A stretch of 64,000 bases of DNA, taken from positions 682,001 through 746,000 of the forward strand of contig CM075942.1 in NCBI GenBank assembly GCA_038030265.1. The letters are read 5' to 3'. Of this stretch, positions 34,539-45,331 are shown piece after piece. This DNA comes from Corythucha ciliata. Taxonomy: Eukaryota; Arthropoda; Insecta; Hemiptera; Tingidae. The notes under the pieces are model-generated. The model worked only from the letters and a program-made list of their open reading frames with translations. It did no database searches and was not told the origin of the DNA. Both the position numbers and the translations under genes were made by a program. Position 1 is the stretch's first letter; every line of letters starts with the position of its first letter.

Positions 34539-36481
34539 AAAGGGGGTGATTAAAAAAAATAATTTATTCGTGACGTTGTTTTTATATACGTGACGGAGCT
34601 GTACTGGGCGTAGATTTTTTTTTTTTTTTTTGTTTACATTGCAAAACCTGGATGCCAACGGCCCCACTCGGTCGAGACCATTACACGCTTCATCATTTTC
34701 ATCCGTTATTCCCCCCCCCCCACATATCCTTTGTTGTAGACCCTCGAAAGTAAAGGGTGTCCACGCGGATATGATTTCCCACACCTGATTTACCATTCAA
34801 CAGGTGCACGATAGGTAAACTACAATGGAATGAACATTAAATTTTGTTGCGGGTGCGAATCAGCAGGGGTTGAATTCATGTAGAGGGGGGGGGGAGGCTT
34901 TAAATCCCCCCCCTCACTGCCCGAGGAAATATTTATTATAGAAATAACAAATTTTGAACTCAAAATGCGTGAAAAAAAAAAAAGTTGCCCTGATTTATTC
35001 ATTTTTGTGTTCGTTCCTCACGGTATTTTCATAAATAATTCAAGACGAAAGAATTTGTTCAACGCAAACATTGAAAACCAAAAAAGGAGTGGCAATGATT
35101 TTCAAGTTTGACTTCGTGAACTACCATGACTGGTATAAGTAACTTTAATGCGTCGGCGAAAGATTAAATCGTTCAAATTGAACGAGTTGTTTACCATATC
35201 CTTCCATCCTCGCGTGTTCAAGCGGCAGAACTGCGTATAGAGGAAGAATAAGCAGAAGGAGAGAGGAAAAAATCATTTCTGAAAGGAAAAAAAAAAAAAA
35301 AAAAAATCGCCATTCCAAGGGGCGAATCAACAGAAATCAATGAATCACGGTCGATTTTTGTAAAGAATTGAAGAAGAAGAAGAAGAAAAAAAAAAAAAAA
35401 AACACGACAAGATCGTTTTTCCTGTACCGGTCGGAATGAGTCAGCTCACAAATCCGTCGGCCATCTCTTCGGGGGCGTCAAATAAAAAAATGTAGTTCAT
35501 GCTTTTAAGATCTGAGAAAGATGCCTGGACCGGACAATATAATGGTAGAGTGCGTATTCTCGTCACGTCTTTTTCAGATTCACCTTCATGTTAACTTTGC
35601 TAGTATTTTTAAAACGGGAATTCAATTCTTTAAGTAAAAAAAATAATAATTTTTGCAAAAAAAAAAGCACTCAGTGGAAAATTATGGTCATGTTTTTTCA
35701 TTAATGAATAACATGCTTCCTTCATTCCCAAAATTAACTAAAAAGCGCTCAATTAAACATTTTCCTAGGATTGAAAAATAAATTCTTAATTGGTCCACAT
35801 TCTCGAAAATGTTCCTCTCGTCATCCTTGAATGCGTACTCAAGAAAACCCGTTGTAATTAGTCCGGTACAGGTCTTGGCTTGTATTCTCCGGGTAATCGT
35901 ACTCGTACGTTGCGGTTTTAATTTTATTTCGATCGCCTTGAAGAAAGTTCGTGCTCAAATATAGTTGAAAACTCGAACTAAAACGGGGTTTGAAACTTTT
36001 ATTATTTGTAATATTTACCGTTGTCCGGATCAATTAATTTATAGCTGAAAACCGCGTAATATGAATGAAATAGGTGGAATAAAAGGAGAGGCAAGATTGT
36101 TAATTTTCAAAGGGGTGTGAAAGCAATAGAGTCGTGTATACATATATACCGTGTTTAACGATGTAGAAACGAGCAAAAATGTGGGGAAGGAGAGATTTAT
36201 GACTTTTTACTCTTGAATTTTGTTCAGTTATGGGTTGTACGAACTTTTTTACTACGAAAAACATGATTTTATTAAGACAGACGTAGAACTCATAAGCAAT
36301 TTTTAACGCTTTTGCTTAACTAGAATACCTAAATGGAGGTTTAAGTAGCACGGAAGGCTGCTAGATGCGAAAGAAGAGTATTATGAATCTGCAAATGTTG
36401 AGGGTAAATTAATCGAATTAATTATTCCGATAATTTGAATGTATTTCGGATGTTTTAAGGACTGATATGTTTGTTGTGTTA
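34539..36481. other. Noncoding AT-rich region
   Basis: Contains T run 34617-34630, C/G runs near 34710 and 34887, A runs at 35289-35305 and 35385-35401. No gene, terminal repeat or RNA recognised. Confidence 0.4.
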
Positions 36482-37013
36482 AGGGGTGGGCAAGATACTT
36501 GAGTATTTAAAATACTTTGTATTTTATAGAAAATACAAAATACGTATTTTGTAATTGTATTTAAATACTTTTGGAAAAGTATTTGTATTTCTGTATTTAA
36601 AATACATTTTTGAAAGTATTTTGGGCTTTGTATTTGAAATACATTTTTAAAAGTATTTTGTATTTCACACTCAACGAAAATACAAATACAAATACTTTTA
36701 ATTTCAACGTTCTTTAGTTTCCACTTCTTCGCCACCATTCACCAGTATAACCTAACTTAGTGACACCATATTTGGCACAAAAACCCGGTGTAATAACAGC
36801 CTTCGATTGACGTTTTCATTTTTCGAAAAAGTGGAGAGGGAAGGGTAGTCATGGTGGGAGTTGGAAGTTCCGAATTCCTTGTTAGCACAACTGCTGCAAA
36901 AATGATGCTAGCGGATGGAAACTTTGCACAAAAATGGATCATACAGAGCCCTGGCCTACAAGCACACAAAGCTGTACAAGTAAACAAGACTCGTGGCAAT
37001 TATTGCGAAAAAC

Positions 37014-37026
37014 AACGCTAATTCAA
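37014..37026 (+). repeat. 13-bp direct repeat, left of tRNA array (target-site duplication)
   Basis: AACGCTAATTCAA; the same 13 bp is at 38749-38761. Duplicate segment copy 1 has it only once (31495-31507, ...CAACGCTAATTCAAGTTTAA), so it duplicates the target. Confidence 0.8.
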
Positions 37027-37144
37027 TTGATATAATGAATAAATCTGTCGCCGGCATTTTAATTAGTAAATTAATTAAACTGATATTATCCGGACGACGA
37101 TGGAAGGGCATAGCCCAACACGATTCGAGTTTCGAGAAAAAATG

Positions 37145-37217
37145 GCTCTCCGGCGGGATTTGAACCCGCAACCTCTGGATTACCAGTCCAGCACGCTGCC
37201 ATTTGCGCCACGGAGAC
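37145..37217 (-). tRNA. tRNA-like gene, anticodon GGT (Thr), array copy 1
   Basis: 73 nt, full cloverleaf: D stem GCGC/GCGT, anticodon stem CTGGA/TCCAG with loop CTGGTAA, T arm GCGGG-TTCAAAT-CCCGC. T8, A14, G18G19, A21 and TTCAA are all present. The acceptor pairs 6 of 7 (G1:G72 mismatch). A-box TGGCGCAAATGG, B-box GGTTCAAATCC; a T6 Pol III terminator starts 2 nt after the 3' end (4 nt counting from C72). Confidence 0.85.
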
Positions 37218-37466
37218 GCCTATGGGAGTCGTACTCCGAGGGATAAGCTAAGCCGAACCCCACCTAGGTCCATTGTTTCTCGAAACTCTAGGCGCTTCTC
37301 CTGATCGGTAAACCACGCCGAATTTAATCTTATCTAGATGTTGTTAGATTGATATAATGAATAAATCTGTCGCCGGCATTTTAATTAGTAAATTAATTAA
37401 ACTGATATTATCCGGACGACGATGGAAGGGCATAGCCCAACACGATTCGAGTTTCGAGAAAAAATG

Positions 37467-37539
37467 GCTCTCCGGCGGGATTTGAACCCGCAACCTCTGG
37501 ATTACCAGTCCAGCACGCTGCCATTTGCGCCACGGAGAC
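37467..37539 (-). tRNA. tRNA-like gene, anticodon GGT (Thr), array copy 2
   Basis: Same sequence as the neighbouring copies, 322 bp from each. Confidence 0.85.
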
Positions 37540-37788
37540 GCCTATGGGAGTCGTACTCCGAGGGATAAGCTAAGCCGAACCCCACCTAGGTCCATTGTTT
37601 CTCGAAACTCTAGGCGCTTCTCCTGATCGGTAAACCACGCCGAATTTAATCTTATCTAGATGTTGTTAGATTGATATAATGAATAAATCTGTCGCCGGCA
37701 TTTTAATTAGTAAATTAATTAAACTGATATTATCCGGACGACGATGGAAGGGCATAGCCCAACACGATTCGAGTTTCGAGAAAAAATG

Positions 37789-37861
37789 GCTCTCCGGCGG
37801 GATTTGAACCCGCAACCTCTGGATTACCAGTCCAGCACGCTGCCATTTGCGCCACGGAGAC
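37789..37861 (-). tRNA. tRNA-like gene, anticodon GGT (Thr), array copy 3
   Basis: Last copy of the left arm, 48 bp before the palindrome centre. Confidence 0.85.
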
Positions 37862-37947
37862 GCCTATGGGAGTCGTACTCCGAGGGATAAGCTAAGCCGA
37901 ACCCCACCTTGTTGAAGCTTATCCCTCGGAGTACGACTCCCATAGGC

Positions 37948-38020
37948 GTCTCCGTGGCGCAAATGGCAGCGTGCTGGACTGGTAATCCAGAGGTTGCGGG
38001 TTCAAATCCCGCCGGAGAGC
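37948..38020 (+). tRNA. tRNA-like gene, anticodon GGT (Thr), array copy 4
   Basis: First copy of the right arm; T6 terminator at 38023-38028. Confidence 0.85.
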
Positions 38021-38269
38021 CATTTTTTCTCGAAACTCGAATCGTGTTGGGCTATGCCCTTCCATCGTCGTCCGGATAATATCAGTTTAATTAATTTACT
38101 AATTAAAATGCCGGCGACAGATTTATTCATTATATCAATCTAACAACATCTAGATAAGATTAAATTCGGCGTGGTTTACCGATCAGGAGAAGCGCCTAGA
38201 GTTTCGAGAAACAATGGACCTAGGTGGGGTTCGGCTTAGCTTATCCCTCGGAGTACGACTCCCATAGGC

Positions 38270-38342
38270 GTCTCCGTGGCGCAAATGGCAGCGTGCTGGA
38301 CTGGTAATCCAGAGGTTGCGGGTTCAAATCCCGCCGGAGAGC
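38270..38342 (+). tRNA. tRNA-like gene, anticodon GGT (Thr), array copy 5
   Basis: Bracketed by the inverted repeat 38200-38217 / 38342-38359. Confidence 0.85.
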
Positions 38343-38591
38343 CATTTTTTCTCGAAACTCGAATCGTGTTGGGCTATGCCCTTCCATCGTCGTCCGGATA
38401 ATATCAGTTTAATTAATTTACTAATTAAAATGCCGGCGACAGATTTATTCATTATATCAATCTAACAACATCTAGATAAGATTAAATTCGGCGTGGTTTA
38501 CCGATCAGGAGAAGCGCCTAGAGTTTCGAGAAACAATGGACCTAGGTGGGGTTCGGCTTAGCTTATCCCTCGGAGTACGACTCCCATAGGC

Positions 38592-38664
38592 GTCTCCGTG
38601 GCGCAAATGGCAGCGTGCTGGACTGGTAATCCAGAGGTTGCGGGTTCAAATCCCGCCGGAGAGC
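38592..38664 (+). tRNA. tRNA-like gene, anticodon GGT (Thr), array copy 6
   Basis: Last copy; its unit is cut at CTAATTA (38743-38749), which runs into the right 13-bp direct repeat. Confidence 0.85.
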
Positions 38665-38748
38665 CATTTTTTCTCGAAACTCGAATCGTGTTGGGCTATG
38701 CCCTTCCATCGTCGTCCGGATAATATCAGTTTAATTAATTTACTAATT

Positions 38749-38761
38749 AACGCTAATTCAA
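38749..38761 (+). repeat. 13-bp direct repeat, right of tRNA array
   Basis: AACGCTAATTCAA, partner of 37014-37026; followed by GTTTAAACTGG exactly as in the empty copy. Confidence 0.8.
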
Positions 38762-38849
38762 GTTTAAACTGGACCAAAATGGCAAATTCACAACTCAAAT
38801 GGCGAAAAATCGCCTATTCCTATTGATAAAAAAAAAGAGAATAGATAAT

Positions 38850-41800
38850 ATGCTAATTCGCTGCAAAATTATCAGGAAACGCTATTTCACAGCTGAAATG
38901 AAGAAAAATCAATAATTCGCGGCTGAAATTGAGAAAACGAAAATCTGTATAGCTTCTGAAAGAATCGACAGTCAAACTGAGAAACAGCGCTAATCCGTAG
39001 ACAAAAATTGCTCACGCGGGCTAAAACCTGAAAAAACTACGCGGCTAGAATTGACAAAAATATTAATTAGCGGGGCCAACTTTAAGAAAAACACTAATTT
39101 TCAACTCAAACTGAGAAAAAAGTGCTAATTGACTGCTAAAAATGGCTAAACTGCAGCTGAAAATGAGGAAAACGCCAAATCGTGGCTAAAATGGAGGAAA
39201 ATCGCCAAACAAACGAAAGAATCCCTACTGCACTGCTAAAATTGATTAAAAGCGCTAACCCCAATTTTTCATTGTCGTTATAAAACAGATCTCTAAATTT
39301 TTCGTTGGCCGTTATTTTGTATACCGAAGACAGCGCGACCCACAAAGTCACTAAACCTTGAAAATTTGACTAAACGCAAATGCGTAGCTTCTGTTCGAGG
39401 CTAAAACTAAACAATAAACGCTAATCCATAGCAAAAATTGAAGGAAAAATGCCAACGTGGGACTGAAGCGTAAAAAAAAAAACAGCTAATATTGAAAAAT
39501 TCACTATAATGAGCCTGTCATAAATAAATAAAAACTCTCGTTTTCAACTCAAATTGGGAAAAAGTGTTATTCCCGGCTAAAATTTGAGGAAATCACGAAT
39601 TCGTGGCTGAAAAATTAAGGTAATTTGCGAATTCACAGATTATAGAAACGCTTCAAAGCAGCTAAAGTTGAAAAAAACGCGAATTTACGGCTAAAATTGA
39701 AGGAAAAAATCGCGGATCAAGTGTGTTGGAATTTCTAATTCCGCTTTTTGGCGGAAGGCGCTAATCGCTAATAGACGAATAGCGGAAATCGCTATTCCTC
39801 AGTGTATGGTTACGGTGAACAAACAATGCTAATTTGTGGTAAACATTTCGAGAATTTTACGGCTAGTATTGAGTAATTTTCAGCTCATACTGAGTAAACC
39901 GCTAGAAAAAATCGCAAATTTGCAGCTAAAATTGTGGAAAACGCCAACTCGAGGACAGAATCCCGCCCCCCCCCACCCATTGAACTCGTGAATGAGCACC
40001 ATTTGTTGCGTTGAATTGACGTCTTTCTTCAATTTTAGGTGAAACTGAGTGCTTTTTCTCAATTCTACCTCGAACTATAGCCTAATTTCTTAATTTTAAC
40101 CGTAAAAAGGTCTCAAAAAACCGTGAAATAACGCATTTTTGATTTAATATTTTAATTACGGCCAGCACTGGGCATCGCCTATGCGTTCTCTCAATTTCAG
40201 CCGCAAAAGAACAGTTTTTCCTCAATGTAACCTGTGAATGAACGCTATTTCTCAATTTTAGCCGTGCATTGGCATATTTCCTCAATTTTAGCCGCAAATG
40301 AGCGATTTTTCTCAATTCTACATTGAACGCGCAATTTATTTTGTCAATTTTAGCCGTGAAAAGAGCACTTTAAACCGTGAGTTAGCGCATTTTCTTAATT
40401 TCGGCCCGGACTTTGGATCGCGAAACCGCAAATTGGCGTGTTTTCTCAATTTCAGCCGCGAACAGACGGAGTTGGCAGATTTATTTCTCAAGTTCAGCGT
40501 GCCGTGAATGGGTGTTTTCGCTCAGTACTAGCCGGAAAATGTCCTTTTCATGGATTTCATCCGCGAACGAGCACTTTTTCTCAAGACGTGCGCCTCCTCC
40601 CCCCCAAACTCTGAATCCATGTGCCTGGCTGGCTGCACACTCCTTGACCATGGGCTGGCTACGCCCCTGCGCTAAGGCCTTTTCCTAATTGTAACCATGG
40701 CGGCCTTTTCCTTATTTTAGGCAAATCAACGCTATATCCCCAAAACCTATCCGCCAAACAGCGCTTATGCCAAGTTTAAGCTGAGAATTTTCTCCATTTT
40801 AGCCGCGAATGAGTGCTTTTTGTCAACTTTACCAGCAAATTAGCGCTTTTCGCCGCAATTTAGCGCAAATTGCGCCGCGGATTAGTACAATATTCCCCCC
40901 GCCACCACCTTATTGATCATAAACACGCGCTTTTTCTGAACTTTAGCAGCAAAGTAGCTTTTTAATCCTGGGAATGAGCGATGTTTCTTAACTTTTACTC
41001 GAGTTAGCGTTTTTTTACTATTTTCACAAATTAGCGATTTTTTCTAGAAGGGACCAGAGGATTAGCACTTTACTCGGTTTCAGCTGAAAATTAGCGTTTT
41101 ACTCAATATTAGCCGCAAAATAGCGGTTTTTTCTAAATGTTTACGACAAATTAGCATTTTCTTGTTCACCACAACCATACGCTACGGATCAGCGTTTTTT
41201 CTCAGTTTTAGCCGCGAATTTGCGGGTTTTTTCACCCGTAGCCATAAATTGGCGCTTTTTATCAATTTTAGCCTCAAAGTTTACCGAGGAAGCCGCGAAT
41301 TTTCTCAATTTTAGCCGTGAATTAGTGATTCCCCCTATATTTCAGCCGCGAATTAGCGCTTTTTCGTAATTTTAGCTGCGTAGTAGCGTTTCTAACCCGT
41401 AAGTTAGCGAATTATGTTAATTTTAACTACGAATTGGCGTTTTCTGATATTTTAAGTGCAAATTGGCAATTTTTCCATTTTTGGCAGCATATTAGCACTT
41501 TTTTTTCAATTCAGGCCGAAAATTAACCTTTCCCTTAATTTTAGCCAGAATAATTACTGATTTTCTCAATATTAGCTGCAAATTAGCGGGTTCTTCTCCA
41601 TTTTAGCACCGCATCAGCATTTTTTAAAATTCTAACTATGGATTAGCGCTTCTTCTCAGTTCTAGCCATGAATCAGTGTTTTCTGTTTTACTTATAGCAA
41701 TGAATTTGCCGTTTTTCTCAATTTCAGTAAAGTTGTCCTCAGAAAGCGAGATGGCGGAATTAGAAATTCTTAAACACTTTATCCGCAAATTTTTTCCTCA

Positions 41801-42600
41801 ATTTTACCCGCGAATTAGCACTTTTTTTTTTCACTTTTAGCTCCGTAGAAGCGTTTTTAGCCTGTGAATTCGCGAATTTTCTCAATTGTAGCCACGAATT
41901 GGCGTTTTCCTCAATTTTTAGTCGGGGATAGCACTTTTCCCTATTTGACCTGAAAACTAGAGTTTTTATTTTATTTATGCTGGGCTAATTAGTGAATGTT
42001 TTCAATATTAGCAGCGTTTTTTTTTGTTTTTTTTTTTTTTATGTTATTTCATTTTATTTATTTTTGTTCACATTTCAGTCTCACATTGGCATTTTTTTCC
42101 ATCGTTTTTTGCTATGGATTAGCGGTCATTGTTTAGTTTTAGCCTCGAACTTTTAGTTACTTTCCCCAATTTTGGCCACGGGTTAGCGCTTTTCCTCAAT
42201 TCTAGCCACGAATTATCGTTTTCCTCATTTTTCAGCCACATATTTCATTTTTAGTAGCGAATTAGCACTTTTTCTCAGTTTGAGTTGAAAATTAGTGTTT
42301 TTCTTAATGTTAGCCGCCCTAATTAATTTTTTGTTCAATTTTAGCGGTGTTGTATTTTATATTTTAGCCCCGCATTAGCAATTTGTTTCTACTTTCTGCT
42401 ATGGTTTAGCGCTGGCTCTCAGTTTGAGCCTCGAATCTTTCAGAAGCTTAACGGATTTGCGTTTTCTCAATATCAGCCGGGAATTAGTGATTTTCTTCGT
42501 GTTCATATCCGTAAAATAGCGTTTTTCCTCAACTTTATCCGCGAATTAGTGGTTTTTCTCCATTTCAGCTGTTAAATAGCGTTTTCTGATAATTGTGTCA
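38850..42600. repeat. Degenerate ~30-bp minisatellite, main block
   Basis: 38850-39960 is in the GCTAATTCGCGGCTAAAATT orientation, ~40000-42600 in the opposite one (AATTTTAGCCGCGAATTAGC + GCTTTTTCTC). Recognisable longer runs recur: 39520-39744 matches 32870-33081 and 52773-52990; 39790-39960 matches 53528-53700; 41750-41900 is a reversed relative. No convincing ORFs. Confidence 0.85.
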
Positions 42601-43060
42601 ACTGTCAAGTTCAAAATCTTACCGGGGAGGTGATCACTCGCAAGAGTGCACCACCTACCACGGCAAACACAAATGAAAGGTAACCCCTCAGGAAGCGTCA
42701 CTCAGTTCAATCACTTTTTTTTTTTATTGTTGTTCTTCTTATTTATGTTTCTGTCTAATTGAACTTGTTAATTGTTTAGTGCATTATCCTTTATTATGTG
42801 ATTTTGAAATCAATTCGACCTTAGTGAATGATTTTTACTTTGTTCAAAACGGAAAACCTCGATCGACTGAGTAGAATTGCTATTGTGTAGGGCGAGGGCG
42901 ACGCCTATTATTGCCCAGTTTCTGATTACCGAAGAATCTCACTCTAGATCTGATAATAATAAGGTAAAATGTTTTAAGCTGTATTATTAATTTTCAATTT
43001 GAAGCTCGAACGTATTTTGTATTCATATCGTCAGACTGATAAAACGATTAATATACAATC
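42601..43060. other. 5' flank of the pasiflora-like gene
   Basis: Holds a stable-looking hairpin (GGTGATCACTC-GCAA-GAGTGCACCACC, ~42627-42654) and a T run at 42715-42726. Presumably includes promoter and 5' UTR; no TATA or initiator I can fix. Confidence 0.4.
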
Positions 43061-44174
43061 ATGGGAAAACGAGCTGGAAGTATAGGCACGCCCAGTGTGT
43101 ACTCTCACGTTACAAGATCCACGTCCAATTTAAAGTCAACCCGGTCGTTGAGGTCTTTGAAAATACCGTGGTACAGACGTCCGATTCTTCAGGACGCTTA
43201 TTTTCTTGACATTCAGCGTGGATCACTGGCGGCTGGCATTTACTCATTGGTGAGTCGGTTGGTAGACAAAAGCTTCCCTCTCATTATTATTTTTTTTTTT
43301 TTTTTAATTGGGATTGAAACGTTAGGTGTTGAGCATCTTTACAATTGTCACTGGAGTGTTCGATGTATACTCTTTGGCAATGGCAGCTCCGGGATCTGTT
43401 CACTTTGGGTACTACTTTATCAGCTACCAGTTTGTCTACGTGGGGAACAAACACGGTATGTTTCTTTAAGGTTCGCGCTTTTTTTTTGGCTTAAAAGGTC
43501 TAATTACAATACTTTCAGTGAGGAACACATTGATTCTGTTCGCCTTGTTCTCCGTCATGTCAGCGATGACAATCTTTGTGTCCAGCATTATGCTCATCAT
43601 GGGCCTTAGAAAAGTATAAAATCTGTATTTAAATACGTGAATTGCAGTGATTAACTCCCCCCCTCTTCACCTGTAGGAACACGAGAAGAAATTTCTACCC
43701 TGGATCTACTGTTTTGCCGTATTCAGCGTGATTAGGTTTCTTGGCTGGTTGTTTTTCACTATAGTCAACGACCTTATTTTCGCCTACAATATCATCATGG
43801 TCCTTTTCTGGGCCGTTTGCTGTGTTTTAAACGTCTACTGCTGGCTTCTCGTCTACTCTCTTTATCTAGAACTGACCGATTTGACGAAACTCGAAGATCT
43901 GGCTCAACTGAGAGTAAGTACAGTTTTTTATTTTTTTTACATTTCGTCTCAGTGTTCCTTCTCTCCTATTGTTGCACGAACATCGCTCCACAAATCGACT
44001 ACAGGGGGTGAAATTATTATTATTATTTTTTTTCCTTTCTCATCTTCAAAACATTTACTTTCATTGAAACAGATGGGCACAATGCAGTCTCTGAACGCGT
44101 CCACAACGCATTCCATTGCCGGCTCTCGTCCCACTACTCCCCACAGTACTGTATCAACACAGCCGGTTCGCTAG
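43061..44174 (+). CDS. Pasiflora-like tetraspan membrane protein, isoform with last exon A
   Basis: Exons 43061-43249, 43326-43455, 43519-43613, 43677-43913 and terminal exon 44073-44174, all with GT...AG introns (76, 63, 63, 159 nt) and matching phases; 250 aa. Cytosolic basic/Ser-rich N-terminus (MGKRAGSIGTPSVYSH) precedes KIPWYRRPILQDAYFLDIQ. Four hydrophobic segments lie at ~55-80, 110-137, 142-170 and 175-203. The C-terminus (residues 218-250) is SLNAST, SIAGSRPTTPHSTVST. This matches insect pasiflora proteins, tetraspan components of septate junctions needed for epithelial barrier function in trachea and glia. The reading frame is intact. An AATAAA at 44271-44276 gives exon A its own poly(A) signal, and the stop TAG abuts GTGAGA, a donor-like string. 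Family named from recalled similarity. Confidence 0.82.
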
Positions 44175-44602
44175 GTGAGAGCGCGAGACTGATCCGGCAA
44201 TGGTTGGATAGACTTTTTTGTTGTAAATATCGAGGGATTAATTTCGAGGGAGAATTATAAAACAACGCGTAATAAAACTGGGTTGATGGTCTAGTCCTTA
44301 TTAGAGCACTTTTTTTTTTTTTTTTTTCATGAAATCCACGCACTGACAAATTAACTCTTAACAAACAAGCTTATTTATTTTATTTTGTCTACATATTTTG
44401 CGGTAAAGTAAGCTCCTCCCTTCCAAAAACTATTTTTCTCTCTCTCCCACTTCGATTTAAACCTACCGTATTATGCACTTTTTTTTTTCAGTTGAGTACC
44501 ATGGCTTCCCTGAACGCCTCGACAACAAACTCCATCGCTGGATCGAGGCCCACAACGCCGTACAGCACCGTGTACACCATCCCAACGCCCACGCCTGTAT
44601 AG
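43061..44602 (+). CDS. Pasiflora-like tetraspan protein, isoform with last exon B
   Basis: Shares the first four coding exons (to 43913) and could splice instead to 44492-44602, which has a strong polypyrimidine-CAG acceptor (ends 44491) and the same phase 0; 253 aa. Exon B encodes LSTMASLNASTTNSIAGS, RPTTPYSTVYTIPTPTPV: clearly a duplicate of exon A but lacking its HSTVSTQPVR end and gaining Tyr residues. The duplication places two complete alternative last exons ~320 bp apart. Use of each is inferred; no transcript evidence is available here. Confidence 0.75.
44271..44276 (+). promoter_or_regulatory. Poly(A) signal AATAAA for pasiflora-like exon A
   Basis: 97 nt after the exon A stop and before exon B; would terminate the short isoform. 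Confidence 0.55.
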
Positions 44603-44639
44603 TTTATTTGTTAATTATTGCTGAAATTTAATGCAGTTT

Positions 44640-45320
44640 AGAATACCAACCCGTCCAAGACGAAAGTAAGTTATCCGTCCCATAATTTTTTAAGTGTGTA
44701 CCTACGTCAAATCTTTACGAAACGTTGGTACTTTTATATTTTTGTACTAATTATTTTATATTGTCTGAGACAAATGCTAGGCACTATTTTACAGTGGTGT
44801 CACATTCTATGACTTTTCGAAAATGCTTATTAAATCAGTGTTGGCTTTATTTGTCACAGTCACTGACAATTTTTCTTTTTGATAAGTCTTTGAAATGTTG
44901 TCTACTACTGTAATAATTCAATTTTTTTTAAACAAAAAATATCGTATTAACAATAATTACTCCAAACCGTATTGTTTACAAAAAAAAAAGTATAAAGAAT
45001 GGCAATTGAGCACTGGCGGATCCAAGGGAGGGGCCACCGGGGCCATGACCCCTCCCTTGGAGACACAAGGTCACTCCAAACACCTCCCAAACTCCAACGA
45101 GGGATTATCGGGGTCGGTAACAAAAAACAATCGAAAGTGTGGTTGCCACAGCGTCTCATAAAACACCACACACGGAACCCCCCCCCCCCCACCGGCAGCA
45201 TTTTTTCGAGACCATTCGAACCTAGGCCCCTGAGTTGCCCAGAGAGGTCCATGTGCATCATGTTTCTTCCTTGGACTTTAGCAAAGGTGTTGTATTATTA
45301 ATTTATTTGAAGCAATTAAG
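44640..45320. other. 3' flank, no further gene seen
   Basis: AT-rich to 45000; then CACTGGCGGATCCAAGGGAG (~45010), a common start of arthropod repeats, with GC-rich repeat-like sequence to ~45250. Confidence 0.35.
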
Positions 45321-45331
45321 TGCATCTGTGC

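Larger units (their letters stand above)
37027..38748. mobile_element. Palindromic insertion carrying six identical tRNA-like genes
   Basis: Left arm 37027-37909: three head-to-tail 322-bp units (starts 37027, 37349, 37671, the last cut short) with tRNAs on the minus strand. Right arm 37916-38748: the same units with tRNAs on the plus strand. A 6-nt spacer (37910-37915) separates the arms. Units look identical by eye. Each tRNA is bracketed by an 18-bp imperfect inverted repeat (AGTTTCGAGAAACAATGG upstream, CCATTTTTTCTCGAAACT downstream). Flanked by a 13-bp direct repeat, with the empty site at 31495-31507. No coding capacity. The palindrome could be partly an assembly product, but the two arms end at different points in the unit. 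Confidence 0.85.
36482..39744. repeat. Duplicated segment copy 2, carrying the tRNA array
   Basis: Colinear with 30969-33081, with high identity by eye. Retains the empty site for the 441-bp MITE (38852-38864) and contains the 1.7-kb tRNA palindrome inserted at 37027-38748. Confidence 0.88.

Noticed and set aside
37027..38748. CRISPR-like or bacterial tRNA cluster from contamination
   Set aside because: Flanks are the same eukaryotic minisatellite and duplicated segment as elsewhere, repeats are 322 bp with no spacers, and the T6 terminator fits Pol III.
42600..42665. Possible U1-like snRNA (CTTACC ... GTGATCAC with hairpin)
   Set aside because: The 5' splice-site-recognition region is not intact, and no Sm site or further stems follow; treated as a simple hairpin.
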